Positions 1 through 8,191 are shown, counted from the first letter of the stretch. The stretch: DNA of 64,000 nucleotides from Coprothermobacter proteolyticus DSM 5265 (GCF_000020945.1 NC_011295.1:868001-932000); one strand, 5' to 3'. Numbers and translations: made by a program. Notes: a model not told the origin generated them from the sequence alone.

Positions 1-274
1 CAAACAGCACCTTACCACCTATAAGCTGTACATCAAAATGTCGCATGTTGAGCTGCCGTCGAGCTACTTCTCTGACCACTGCAAACATCTCAGGGAGTAG
101 TTCATCCACCGACTGACCTTTATCAAGTTGATTCTGAAAATACGTTTTTTTGTTGTGAAGGTCCTCATCGGATAACTGCATCATTGCAGGCTCAAAAGCA
201 TTTACTTTATATGCGAAATCAAAATACTTTTTCAAATGTCGATCCGATGAGGATCGCCCGAACCACTTGAACAT
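1..274 (-). CDS. secA: Preprotein translocase ATPase SecA, N-terminal part (cut by window edge)
   Basis: Only the first 91 residues lie in the window; the rest continues past position 1. SecA is the ATPase motor that pushes unfolded secretory proteins through SecYEG. The visible part begins MFKWFGRSS and matches the family's opening helices: LSDEDL, then VDELLPEMFAVVREVARR, then DVQLIGG, which leads into the first nucleotide-binding domain. Walker motifs are not yet reached. The ATG at 274-272 shares one base with the stop codon of the hibernation factor gene upstream (TAATG), so the two are translationally coupled. The partner secY is at 14552-15841. Family assignment is confident, though partial. 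Confidence 0.9.
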   Translation of the reverse strand, partial: MFKWFGRSSSDRHLKKYFDFAYKVNAFEPAMMQLSDEDLHNKKTYFQNQLDKGQSVDELLPEMFAVVREVARRQLNMRHFDVQLIGGKVLF

Positions 275-846
275 TACTCAGTCAATACCTCTATAACACC
301 GTAACCACGTTTCTTTCTCTTATACACGATTTTAGGGTTGCCTGTATCAGGATCCATGAACACGAAGAATGTATGACCCAATGACTCCATTTGCAGTACG
401 GCCTCTTCCTCGCTCATGGGTAGCACAACAAATCTCTTGCGCCGCTCAATAAGTGGTTCCTCAACCTTCTCTTCTCCGAGGAGAGAACCTACGTTCAAAG
501 TCGTTGTTTTCTCTACCTTTCCACCCTGACGTGAATCAAATAGCTTTTCTTTGAAACGCTTTATGTTGGATTCCAACTTATCAGCAGCTTTATCAATGGC
601 AGCATAAAGATCGGGGTCTTCCACTTCTGCACGAATAAGCCTTCCGTTAGCGTCAAGCGTCACTTCAACATCAAAAACAGGTTCACGAGCTTGACGTTCT
701 TTTTCAACCACTACTTTTACGCCGAGAATGGGATCAAAATAGCGGTAAACACGCCCGATTTTTTCTTCGATGTACTGTTTTATGGCTGCAGTCAGTTCTA
801 TGTTCTTTCCAACCATGTCAATTTTCACGTTTTCGTCTTTCACCAT
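274..846 (-). CDS. hpf: Long-form ribosome hibernation promoting factor
   Basis: This protein of 190 residues binds the 30S subunit and pairs ribosomes into inactive 100S dimers when growth slows. The first ~105 residues form the RaiA-type domain (IDMVGKNIELTAAIKQYIEEK, basic helix around IKRFKEKLF). A variable linker follows, and the last ~55 residues are the dimerisation domain (RRKRFVVLPMSEEEAVLQM, then FMDPDTGNPKIVYKRK). The second domain marks the long form, as in Firmicutes and Thermotoga, rather than the short gamma-proteobacterial form. It lies directly before secA, a common pairing in Firmicutes, and shares one base with it. Confidence 0.93.
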   Translation of the reverse strand: MVKDENVKIDMVGKNIELTAAIKQYIEEKIGRVYRYFDPILGVKVVVEKERQAREPVFDVEVTLDANGRLIRAEVEDPDLYAAIDKAADKLESNIKRFKEKLFDSRQGGKVEKTTTLNVGSLLGEEKVEEPLIERRKRFVVLPMSEEEAVLQMESLGHTFFVFMDPDTGNPKIVYKRKKRGYGVIEVLTE

Positions 847-866
847 TCATCCCCTCCTTAATATGC

Positions 867-1739
867 TTATACCCAAGATGGTGACCTAAAACCCTCTCCT
901 ACTACTCTTACACCTTCAACAACGATGTAAAAACTCTTTGGATCAACACGCCTAATGATCCTCTCCATTTCATCTGTTTCTGATTGCGAAACACAAACTA
1001 CGAGAGCCTTCCTTTCAGTCCCGGCATAGGAGCCCCAACTTTGAAGCAGCGTTGCACCTCTACCTAGATTCTCATCTACTTCCTTCAACATTTGCTCGTA
1101 ATTGTCGCTTATTATGAAGAACACACGCTCTCTGATGAATCCCTTCTGCATCATGTCCACTGCAGCGCTACCAATAAATATGCTCACGATTGCCAGCAAC
1201 GCCACATCAGTACTCCTAAAGACCAGCGCCATGAGAGTCACTACCGTTGCATCAGCAATGAAAATAGATTGTCCCACTGAGATACCAGTGTATTTGTTGA
1301 TTATAAAACCTACTATATCCGTTCCCCCCGTGGTTGCTCTGCCCTTGAAAACGAGTCCCAACCCAATACCAGATAAAGCTCCTCCATAGAGAACGCTCAA
1401 AATGAGGTCATTGGTAAGTGGTTGAGCATAGTACTTGCTTAGCAGATCCACAAAAAAACTAAGGAAAAATGTCCCAATGAGTGTTCCCGTACCAATATGA
1501 GAACCCAAGAGCCAAAAAGCCAGTGCGAACAATACCAGGTTCAATATGAGCATCCATGTTCCAATACTTAGAAAGGGAACAAAGTGGTTAATAGTGAGAG
1601 CTAATCCTCCTACACCACCAGGCGCCAAATTATGGGGAAACAAGAAGGCTACTAAACCAAAAGCAGTTACTAAACACCCCAACACAATTAATAGAACATC
1701 TTTAAAACGGGGAATAGATTTTCTAAAAGAGTCAATCAT
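867..1739 (-). CDS. YitT family membrane protein
   Basis: This 290-residue integral membrane protein has about five or six hydrophobic segments in the first ~200 residues (for example around 15-35, 57-77, 85-100 and 110-130) and a soluble C-terminal domain of about 80 residues. That is the YitT architecture, with a DUF161 pair followed by DUF2179. The glycine-rich stretch RATTGGTDIVGFIINKYTG is typical. Substrate and role are unknown for the family. It is 19 bp downstream of the carbonic anhydrase-like gene and 20 bp upstream of hpf, so it is probably cotranscribed with both. No strong ribosome binding site is seen before the ATG. Confidence 0.85.
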   Translation of the reverse strand: MIDSFRKSIPRFKDVLLIVLGCLVTAFGLVAFLFPHNLAPGGVGGLALTINHFVPFLSIGTWMLILNLVLFALAFWLLGSHIGTGTLIGTFFLSFFVDLLSKYYAQPLTNDLILSVLYGGALSGIGLGLVFKGRATTGGTDIVGFIINKYTGISVGQSIFIADATVVTLMALVFRSTDVALLAIVSIFIGSAAVDMMQKGFIRERVFFIISDNYEQMLKEVDENLGRGATLLQSWGSYAGTERKALVVCVSQSETDEMERIIRRVDPKSFYIVVEGVRVVGEGFRSPSWV

Positions 1740-1758
1740 GTGACTAGCACCCTACTTC

Positions 1759-2274
1759 CTACTCTGCAAAAGCTGTCATGTACTTATCTTTGAGTTTGAT
1801 GTAGTCCAATGCATTTTCTTTTATGCCCTGAATTTCTTCCTCACTCAGCGTCCTCACAATCTTGTAAGGATTCCCCACGACCAGAGAACCTGATGGAATA
1901 CGCTTGCGAGGAGGAATAAGCGTCCCAGCTGCTACCAGTACATTGTCTTCTATTTGTGCTCCATCAAGTACAATAGCACCCATACCAATGAGCACATTGT
2001 TTCCCACACTGCAGCCATGAAGAATAGCCCCATGTCCCACGGTAACATAATCACCGATTTTCGTTGGCAAAGTATCAGTCACATGGACCACAGCATTATC
2101 CTGTATATTGCTGCCTTCTCCTATGTAAATGGCATTCATGTCACCTCTTATGGAGGCGAAAGGCAGAATAAACACATCTTTCCCTATGTAAACCTCGCCA
2201 GAAACAAAAGCCATATCATGAATAAACGCTGTCTCGTCTACGGTAGGGATTTTTCCATCATATTCTAATACCAT
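1759..2274 (-). CDS. Gamma-carbonic anhydrase family hexapeptide-repeat protein
   Basis: This 171-residue left-handed beta-helix protein resembles the YrdA/PaaY/gamma-carbonic anhydrase group. Hexapeptide repeats run through the first ~140 residues and the C-terminal ~30 form a helix. Three histidines sit where the zinc or iron ligands are expected (H64, H81, H86), so the metal site looks intact; whether it hydrates CO2 cannot be told from sequence. The frame stays open upstream into the tRNA-Ala gene. The start at 2274 is chosen because a GGAGGG ribosome binding site lies just before it and because the longer reading would be translated tRNA. First gene of a run ending in secA. Confidence 0.85.
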   Translation of the reverse strand: MVLEYDGKIPTVDETAFIHDMAFVSGEVYIGKDVFILPFASIRGDMNAIYIGEGSNIQDNAVVHVTDTLPTKIGDYVTVGHGAILHGCSVGNNVLIGMGAIVLDGAQIEDNVLVAAGTLIPPRKRIPSGSLVVGNPYKIVRTLSEEEIQGIKENALDYIKLKDKYMTAFAE

Positions 2275-2295
2275 TGTTATCCCTCCTAACAAAGG

Positions 2296-2370
2296 TGGTG
2301 GAGACGACGGGATTCGAACCCGTGGCCTCTGCCATGCCAAGGCAGCGCGCTCCCACTGCGCCACGTCCCC
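2296..2370 (-). tRNA. tRNA-Ala (anticodon GGC)
   Basis: A complete cloverleaf folds on the minus strand: a 7-bp acceptor stem, D stem GCGC/GCGC, anticodon stem CTGCC/GGCAG with loop TTGGCAT, T stem ACGGG/CCCGT with TTCGAAT, and an encoded CCA end. The anticodon GGC reads GCC. The acceptor stem carries the G3-U70 wobble pair, the hallmark of alanine tRNA. A consensus promoter lies just upstream. Confidence 0.97.
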
Positions 2371-2382
2371 ACTGCGGTATTT

Positions 2383-2412
2383 ATCTTACCACAGCTTTAC
2401 TCCAAGTGTCAA
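2383..2412 (-). promoter_or_regulatory. Promoter of tRNA-Ala
   Basis: On the minus strand TTGACA (2412-2407) is followed after 18 bp by TAAGAT (2388-2383). Transcription would begin a few bases before the tRNA 5' end at 2370. The -35 box overlaps the TGA stop codon of the PP2C gene. Confidence 0.75.
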
Positions 2413-3206
2413 GCGAAGCCCCCTTTTACGCCTTTTCTACAGACGTAGACAAGCACAGCGCTCATATTGTCAGTAGCACCAGCCTTCATATACTTTTCAA
2501 AGAGGCAACCTAGCCTGCTTTCTTTACTGTGAAATAAGCAAGCACTTATCTCCTCATCATTAAGAGCATCAGTAAGACCATCACTGCAAATGAGAAAGGC
2601 ATCATATTCATCTAAAGAAAACTGTTTTATGACGGTTTGAACAGTTCCTCCCTCAAGACCACCCCCAAGGCATTGTAGAAGCACTCCTCTTAAAGGATGT
2701 TGGCGCGCCTGCTCCATAGTTATTGTCCCTTCATCAATCAAAGCCTGCACTAAGGACTGGTCCTTACTAATTTGCTTCAGCTCATCTTCATGAACACCAT
2801 ACACACGACTGTCGCCGACGTTGAAAACCCAAACTGTGGACCCACGAATGAGTACTCCAGCAAGCGTGGTTCCCATGTTTGACATGCTAGGATCCTTCAG
2901 TGCTTCTTTAACGATTTGAAGATTCATCTCCTGGATGCAGCGGTCGATCGAGTCAGCGGTTTCTATGCTCAACCAGTTCAAGGCTAGGTAATCCAGAGCC
3001 AATCGACTAGCTACTTCTCCAGCTTTATGGCCACCCATGCCATCTGCGACGGCGAATACAAAAGAGTTTCCTTCAAAGACTATCCTTTGAGGATCAGCCA
3101 TTTCTTCTTTTTGAATGACATCACTCATTATGAGTAGAGCATCTTCATTATTTGACCTAACTTTTCCTCGATGGGTCATGTATTCGACTTCCACATGCAA
3201 GCTCAT
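2409..3206 (-). CDS. PP2C-family serine/threonine protein phosphatase
   Basis: This 265-residue protein matches the bacterial PrpC/Stp phosphatases, which remove phosphate from Ser/Thr with two metal ions and usually oppose a PASTA-type Hanks kinase. Motifs run in order: VRSNNEDALL near the N terminus, ADGMGGHKAGEVAS (metal-binding Asp and Gly), NVGDSRVYG, LICSDGLTDAL, and DNMSAVLV near the C terminus. All acidic metal ligands appear present. No kinase gene is next to it. The ribosome binding region is odd: a run of eight G on the sense strand (3227-3220), 13 nt before the ATG. It is divergent from metK. Confidence 0.92.
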   Translation of the reverse strand: MSLHVEVEYMTHRGKVRSNNEDALLIMSDVIQKEEMADPQRIVFEGNSFVFAVADGMGGHKAGEVASRLALDYLALNWLSIETADSIDRCIQEMNLQIVKEALKDPSMSNMGTTLAGVLIRGSTVWVFNVGDSRVYGVHEDELKQISKDQSLVQALIDEGTITMEQARQHPLRGVLLQCLGGGLEGGTVQTVIKQFSLDEYDAFLICSDGLTDALNDEEISACLFHSKESRLGCLFEKYMKAGATDNMSAVLVYVCRKGVKGGFA

Positions 3207-3322
3207 GGTATATACGGCACCCCCCCCATTAGGTCTTATTCTCTATTTTCTATTGGCACTTGCTCTATACAGTTCCATTTTACTTAACTTTGCACAGCAC
3301 TTGTGTTTCACATAAAGAGTTA

Positions 3323-3353
3323 TTGCATGGAACAGGAACAAACATGTTATAAT
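3323..3353 (+). promoter_or_regulatory. Promoter of the metK transcript
   Basis: A perfect TATAAT (3348-3353) is preceded by TG with one intervening base, giving an extended -10. A weak -35, TTGCAT (3323-3328), lies 19 bp upstream. The predicted start, near 3360, falls right at the 5' base of the riboswitch. Confidence 0.8.
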
Positions 3354-3360
3354 TTGTTAA

Positions 3361-3479
3361 CCTTCTTATCCAGAGCGGTGGAGGGAAAGGCCCGAAGAAG
3401 CCCGGCAACCAGCGAGGGAGAAAACCGAGCATGGTGCCAACTCCTTCTGCACCAAGTCTGGTGCAGGAAGATAAGAAGG
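3361..3479 (+). promoter_or_regulatory. SAM-I (S-box) riboswitch
   Basis: The element shows the S-box core: closing stem P1 of CCTTCTTATC (3361-3370) paired perfectly with GATAAGAAGG (3470-3479), then an AGAG..GGTGGAGGGA segment, GGCCC..GAAGCCCGGCAACC for P2 and the kink-turn side, and a later GGTGCCAA followed by a TCC..CTGCACCA/TGGTGCAGGA hairpin. SAM binding stabilises P1 and lets the downstream terminator form, shutting off metK when SAM is plentiful. The 3' arm of P1 would pair into the antiterminator when SAM is low. Confidence 0.95.
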
Positions 3480-3490
3480 TTTGTACACGA

Positions 3491-3516
3491 ATCCCTCCAT
3501 CGGAGGGATTTTTTTT
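3491..3516 (+). terminator. Riboswitch-controlled intrinsic terminator
   Basis: ATCCCTCC and GGAGGGAT form an 8-bp stem with a three-base loop, followed by a run of T (3509-3516). It lies between the SAM riboswitch and metK and is the expression platform. Confidence 0.92.
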
Positions 3517-3549
3517 GTCAAAAATTTGCATTTTGGAGGTGCTAAATTG

Positions 3550-4761
3550 ATGAAAATGAGGTCCTACAGATTCACTTCTGAATCTGTTACTGAAGGCCAC
3601 CCTGATAAAGTGGCAGACCAAATATCTGACGCCATATTGGATGCTCATCTGAGAACTGATCCACGGGCAAGGGTGGCAGTAGAAACAACTGTGAAAACCA
3701 ACCTTGTGGTTTTGGTAGGTGAAGTTACATCGACCAGTTACGTTGATTACGTCGGTGTGGCCAAACAAGTTCTTGAACGTATAGGATACACTGACCCCGC
3801 TTTAGGTTTTAGTGTGCAGGAAAACATGTATGTGGTAAACATACAGCGCCAGTCACCTGACATTGCCTTAGGTGTAGACGAATCACTGGAAAGCAAGGCA
3901 GGTGAAATGGAACACGAACTCGGAGCTGGCGACCAGGGTATGATGTTCGGTTACGCTGTGGATGAAACGGAAAACTTCATGCCCCTGTCCATCGAATTGG
4001 CGCATGCGCTTACAAAAAGACTTGCCGATGTACGCAAACAGAACATAGTTGATTTCCTGCGCCCTGACGGGAAAGCACAAGTCACTGTGACTTATGACGG
4101 CCTAACCCCTGTTGCCATAGATCATGTGGTGGTTTCTGCACAGCATAGTCCAGAAGTTCATGAAAAGACCCTCAGAGAATTCATCATGGAAGAAGTCATC
4201 AAAAAGGTTATTCCGAAAGACTTATTAACAGAACAGACACGATTCCACATAAACCCCACTGGCCGCTTTGTAGTGGGAGGTCCCAACGGCGACTCCGGAG
4301 TAACAGGCAGAAAGATCATTGTGGACACCTATGGATCCAGAGCGCCCCACGGGGGTGGTTCTTTTAGTGGTAAGGACCCCACAAAGGTAGATCGTTCAGC
4401 TGCTTATGCTGCTAGGTATTTGGCAAAGAACATTGTAGCTGCAGGCTTAGCAAGGGAAGTTCTCATTCAGCTTGCATACGTGATTGGCGAAGCAAAACCT
4501 GTGTCCATTTATGTGGACACGTTTGGAACGGGCAAAGTAGACGAAGGTATTCTTGAGCAGTTCCTCATTGAGCAAGATTTCATACAGCTCACACCCAGAG
4601 GTATTATTGAGAAATTTGGTCTACAACATCCTGAAGGATGGAGCTATGTTGACACGGCTGCCTATGGTCACTTTGGCAAGTCCATTTACCCTTGGGAACA
4701 ACTTGACATGGTTCCTGTTCTTAAGGACTATTTCTCCTTGCATGCATGCACAGGTGGTTAG
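3550..4761 (+). CDS. metK: S-adenosylmethionine synthetase
   Basis: MetK makes SAM from methionine and ATP. The 403-residue protein has the family signatures: GHPDKVADQISDA near the N terminus, the GAGDQGMMFGYA hexapeptide-type motif in the middle, and GGGSFSGKDPTKVDRSA towards the C terminus (the phosphate-binding loop). The start at 3550 is preceded by GGAGGT at good spacing; the open frame runs further up through the riboswitch terminator, which cannot be coding. Transcription is under SAM control by the S-box element just upstream. Its end overlaps the start of the priA-like gene by 16 bp, so SAM would also gate that gene unless another promoter exists. Confidence 0.97.
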   Translation: MKMRSYRFTSESVTEGHPDKVADQISDAILDAHLRTDPRARVAVETTVKTNLVVLVGEVTSTSYVDYVGVAKQVLERIGYTDPALGFSVQENMYVVNIQRQSPDIALGVDESLESKAGEMEHELGAGDQGMMFGYAVDETENFMPLSIELAHALTKRLADVRKQNIVDFLRPDGKAQVTVTYDGLTPVAIDHVVVSAQHSPEVHEKTLREFIMEEVIKKVIPKDLLTEQTRFHINPTGRFVVGGPNGDSGVTGRKIIVDTYGSRAPHGGGSFSGKDPTKVDRSAAYAARYLAKNIVAAGLAREVLIQLAYVIGEAKPVSIYVDTFGTGKVDEGILEQFLIEQDFIQLTPRGIIEKFGLQHPEGWSYVDTAAYGHFGKSIYPWEQLDMVPVLKDYFSLHACTGG

Positions 4762-6638
4762 TTGCCCTTAATAATAGACAGTTAGGAGATGCCTCCCTCA
4801 CTACAGCAGAAGGGGAGGCATCTCCGGGTGATTTAGTCAGAGTCACTCTCCACGGAAGGAAGCTAAAGGGCATCGTTTTAAAAGAAACAGATACAAGAAC
4901 CTCACACACCTTTGAAATTCTTGAATCAAATTATGCTCCCGGTTGGCTCATTTGGCAATGCCTGCAGGTGCTCGAGGAGTATCCAATAAACTGTTTCGAA
5001 CTCTTGGAGCTCGGTAAGAACTGGAAGGAACGACCTCGTACATTCATTCAGCTTAAAGCTTTCAACTACGTACCTGTAGGTACTAAAGAAAAAGAACTTG
5101 TAAGACTCCTAAGAGATAAACCATTGGAGTTAACAAATGCCGTTATGCGGAAGTTTAAAGTACAAATTGAGAGCTTCCTTTCCTTGGGTATTGTTGAAAA
5201 AGTGGTTGTGCCTCCTACTAGCTACGCGTTAACATACGCACGGCTGGAGAAACCCTCGTTGTTTGTACCTAACCATTTGTACGAAAAATTCGCTCATCGA
5301 CCATTGCCACTGGTTTTCTGGAAGAAACTCCTTGGACATTGGACGGTAGAAAAACTTAAAGAGGAAGAAGCTTTGGTTTTAGAACTGCATGTGCTTAGCA
5401 GTATGAAGCTCCCTGTGGATAGGAACATGCCCAGACAGGAGAAACCACCAACAACCTTGGAGGAGCTGCCACCCTACTTAAGAAACTTATTGGAAAAAGG
5501 CGAAAAAACCCTACTCGTCTTTCCGTCACTCCAGATGGCTCGAGGATTTGCAAGAGAAATACTCAAACACAAACTGCCAGCTATTCTGGATTCGGGTGGA
5601 TACACAAAATTCCTACAAGAGACTTGTTCCTCCAAAGGCGGTGGACTAATCATAGGCACTCCCAGGTCTGTCTTAAGACCTTGGAATAATTTAATGCACA
5701 TAATAACAGTCTTCGAAAAACCTGAGGATTTAGCAATAAGAACAGCAAGTCAAAGACTGCCACTTAGCAAGTTTATACCTAAAGACACTCAAGTTCATAC
5801 TGTTTATCCACAACCAACCACAAAAGTGCAATTGGTGAGCATGGCAGGCAGAAAAGACGTGGAAGTGCTAGCCTACATAAAAGGTGTTCATGACCCCACA
5901 AAGAGGCAACTGTTTCTAGTTAACAGGTTGGGGTTTTCAACATCAGTGCAGTGTAAAAACTGCGGGTACATACTAACCTGTCCTGAGTGTGGTACTCCTC
6001 TTCGTTACCACCGAAGGAGTAAGCGGTTAGAATGTCATCGCTGCGGGTATATTGCCAGTATCCCTGACAAATGCCCCCGATGTGAAAGCTTGAGTTTGGA
6101 ACCCAGCGGCCTTGGCATAGAACGATTGGAGCTTCAACTTGGAAAGAAAGCCTTAAGGTCGGTGAAAGACCTTGATCATAACACAGTGATCAGTACTACC
6201 AAAGTTTTTCGGTATTTGCCTAAAGGAATCTTTGATGAATCCTACTACATTTCAGCCGACGCAGATTTGTCCTCACCTGTGCTTATTCCTGAGAAAAAGT
6301 TTTTGAGGAACATCAATTACTTGAAAGTGTGGACAAAAACAGAAGGCTACGTCTTTGTTCTATCCCGAGACATTGAGCGTTTGAAGTCCCTGATAAACGA
6401 AGGTGAGAGCATTATCACAGAAAACGTAAAACAGATGGGACTTCCGCCTTTTGGCCATTACATCGAGCTCGAAAGCAGTGAGCAACAGCTTTCTTTCATT
6501 GATGCTGTAGTATGGGGACCAGTCTACTATCCCAGGAAGAAAACGTACAAGTACTTCCTAATTTCTGCTAACCCACCAAAAGCTGTATTAAAGGAAGCAC
6601 TAACTAAAATCTCGTTCGTTAGCTTTGACACTTTCTAA
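4746..6638 (+). CDS. priA: PriA-like primosomal protein N' with eroded helicase motifs
   Basis: PriA restarts stalled replication forks. This 630-residue protein keeps the family layout: an N-terminal DNA-binding domain (short beta segments ending in GRKLKGIVL), a winged-helix region, and the zinc module that interrupts the C-terminal helicase lobe, with paired CxxC motifs starting at C403 (CKNCG, CPECG, CHRCG, CPRCE) and the following GLGIERLE. The ATPase parts are missing. No GxGKT loop is found before the LLVFPSLQ strand, and where other PriA proteins have DEEH this one has FEKP. The GTxMxxKGxxF and GRAGR motifs of lobe two are also gone. It probably acts as a structural fork or primosome factor, as proposed for actinobacterial PriA. 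Confidence 0.85.
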   Translation: MHRWLVALNNRQLGDASLTTAEGEASPGDLVRVTLHGRKLKGIVLKETDTRTSHTFEILESNYAPGWLIWQCLQVLEEYPINCFELLELGKNWKERPRTFIQLKAFNYVPVGTKEKELVRLLRDKPLELTNAVMRKFKVQIESFLSLGIVEKVVVPPTSYALTYARLEKPSLFVPNHLYEKFAHRPLPLVFWKKLLGHWTVEKLKEEEALVLELHVLSSMKLPVDRNMPRQEKPPTTLEELPPYLRNLLEKGEKTLLVFPSLQMARGFAREILKHKLPAILDSGGYTKFLQETCSSKGGGLIIGTPRSVLRPWNNLMHIITVFEKPEDLAIRTASQRLPLSKFIPKDTQVHTVYPQPTTKVQLVSMAGRKDVEVLAYIKGVHDPTKRQLFLVNRLGFSTSVQCKNCGYILTCPECGTPLRYHRRSKRLECHRCGYIASIPDKCPRCESLSLEPSGLGIERLELQLGKKALRSVKDLDHNTVISTTKVFRYLPKGIFDESYYISADADLSSPVLIPEKKFLRNINYLKVWTKTEGYVFVLSRDIERLKSLINEGESIITENVKQMGLPPFGHYIELESSEQQLSFIDAVVWGPVYYPRKKTYKYFLISANPPKAVLKEALTKISFVSFDTF

Positions 6639-7379
6639 GAAGGGATCTGGCTCTAGCCACACCTTGACCAGATGCAAACCCTGGGCGGGTGCAGAGTAGT
6701 TAGCCACCGCATTGCCACTTAACACCTCATCAATGAAGTTTACATCTTGTTTACCCCACCCAATCTGCAATAAAGTTCCTACCATGAGCCTGACCATGCC
6801 ATACAAAAAGCCATTTCCCACAAAAGAAAAGTACATACGCGAATGGGTAAACATGACGCTCACCTCATACAACTTGCGTCGCGTACTCTTAACAGAGGAC
6901 CCTTTTTTTGAAAACCCTTTAAAGTCGTGCTCTCCCACGAGTTTCCTTGCGGCGCTTATTACGGCAGAGGTTTCAATTGATAAATTTGGTAAGTAGGCAA
7001 AAAAATCGTCCCACAAGGGACCTAATCTTTCCTGTGTGGCGCAGTACAAATACTGCTTTGCCACAGCGCTTAGCTGTGGGTCGAACTCAGGTGACGTTCT
7101 AACTACGGAAATAACACGCATATCCTTAGGTAGCATGCGGTTCAATATGAACATCCATTTATCTGCTGAAAGATCTTCCCTTCCCCAAAAGACGAAAGGC
7201 ATTCCCCAAGCGTGGACTCCTGCGTCTGTTCTGCCTGAGTAGCGTACTACGGTTGCTCTATTATTAATTTGACTCAACGTTGATTCCAACACATTTTGAA
7301 TTGCTGTTCCATTCTTCTGTCTTTGAAAACCAGCGTAGTTTGTCCCCTTAAACTGAAGTAAACCAGCGTACTTTACCAT
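6600..7379 (-). CDS. truA: tRNA pseudouridine(38-40) synthase
   Basis: TruA converts U38-U40 of the tRNA anticodon arm to pseudouridine. The 259-residue product shows the opening FKGTNYAGFQRQ and the catalytic aspartate motif SGRTDAGVHAWG. The ATG at 7379 is chosen because it gives the usual short N terminus and overlaps the ecfT stop codon; an ATG at 7391 is also possible and has GGAG only three bases away. It is the last gene of the ribosomal-protein block, after ecfT, as in Firmicutes. Its 3' end overlaps the 3' end of priA by 39 bp on the opposite strand, and no terminator is visible between them. Confidence 0.93.
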   Translation of the reverse strand: MVKYAGLLQFKGTNYAGFQRQKNGTAIQNVLESTLSQINNRATVVRYSGRTDAGVHAWGMPFVFWGREDLSADKWMFILNRMLPKDMRVISVVRTSPEFDPQLSAVAKQYLYCATQERLGPLWDDFFAYLPNLSIETSAVISAARKLVGEHDFKGFSKKGSSVKSTRRKLYEVSVMFTHSRMYFSFVGNGFLYGMVRLMVGTLLQIGWGKQDVNFIDEVLSGNAVANYSAPAQGLHLVKVWLEPDPFLESVKANERDFS

Positions 7380-8191
7380 ACAAGAACCCATTTGCTCCTA
7401 AGTAGGTAACTTGCCACAAACACTGCCGCAGTAAAAACAAATACAACTACGTCCACACCTCCAAGTTTGGTAACCTTGTATTTTGTCCTCTTAACACCAG
7501 GCAGATACCCCCTTACTTCCATAGCTACTGCCAAATCCTCTGCTTTCATGAATGCACTCACAAATAACGGAATAACAATGGGAACCAATTTTTCAATTCT
7601 TCTCAATACATTGCCACTCAAGTTAAGACCCCTAGCTTTTTGAGCCTTAAGTATGCGGTCAGCTTCGTCAGCCAAAACAGGAATAAACCGCAAAGCAATA
7701 GTCATGATTAAAGAGAATTCCTCCACGGGTACTTTTATGACTTCCAAAGGCCTTAGCAAAGTGTTCAAACCATCAGCAAGATCCACAGGAGACGTGGTTG
7801 CAGTAAGAACTGTGGATACAAATATGAGAAAGAACAATCTTAAACCAAAGAATATCCCAACTATGACACCTTCGGTCTTGAAAGCAATAGGTCCTAATCG
7901 GAAGAGAACCTCCTGCCCTGTCAGAAGCGCATTGAATACAAAAGTGAACAAAGCAAGAATGAAAACGGTCTTTGCACTTCTCGCATAGAACCGCAGAGGT
8001 ACATTGGAAAGTATTATGAGCAAAGCCAGAGCACCGAACAGCACAGCTAAAACTGCAAAAGACTGAGAAATAAAAGCTCCAATGATGAAGAAAAGTGTCA
8101 TTACAATCTTCGTTTCAGCCATCGCTCTATGAAGCACACTATTGGTGGGAATATACTGACCAATCACTACAACGTCTTTAAAAGCCATCAA
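7373..8191 (-). CDS. ecfT: ECF transporter transmembrane subunit EcfT
   Basis: EcfT is the membrane scaffold that couples the ATPases EcfA1/EcfA2 to interchangeable vitamin- or metal-binding S subunits. The 272-residue protein has several hydrophobic segments in the first ~120 residues and one at the C terminus. Between them lies the cytoplasmic coupling region with the two short motifs built on A-R-G: KAQKARGLNL and AMEVRGYLPG. The ATGA overlap with ecfA2 shows tight coupling. An S component lies elsewhere in the window at 45449-45940. Confidence 0.94.
   Translation of the reverse strand: MMAFKDVVVIGQYIPTNSVLHRAMAETKIVMTLFFIIGAFISQSFAVLAVLFGALALLIILSNVPLRFYARSAKTVFILALFTFVFNALLTGQEVLFRLGPIAFKTEGVIVGIFFGLRLFFLIFVSTVLTATTSPVDLADGLNTLLRPLEVIKVPVEEFSLIMTIALRFIPVLADEADRILKAQKARGLNLSGNVLRRIEKLVPIVIPLFVSAFMKAEDLAVAMEVRGYLPGVKRTKYKVTKLGGVDVVVFVFTAAVFVASYLLRSKWVLVW

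Larger units (their letters stand above)
3207..3549. other. Divergent intergenic region between the PP2C gene and metK
   Basis: These 343 bases hold the leader of the PP2C gene on the left, including its G8 tract, and on the right the metK promoter, SAM riboswitch, terminator and ribosome binding site, all on the plus strand. I see no further gene. No convincing promoter for the PP2C gene was found. Confidence 0.7.

Noticed and set aside
2274-2364. Longer N terminus for the gamma-carbonic anhydrase-like gene
   Set aside because: The extra 30 codons are the translated tRNA-Ala sequence; a ribosome binding site precedes the internal ATG.
3220-3227. G8 tract as a G-quadruplex
   Set aside because: A single G run cannot form an intramolecular quadruplex; kept only as a possible slippage site.
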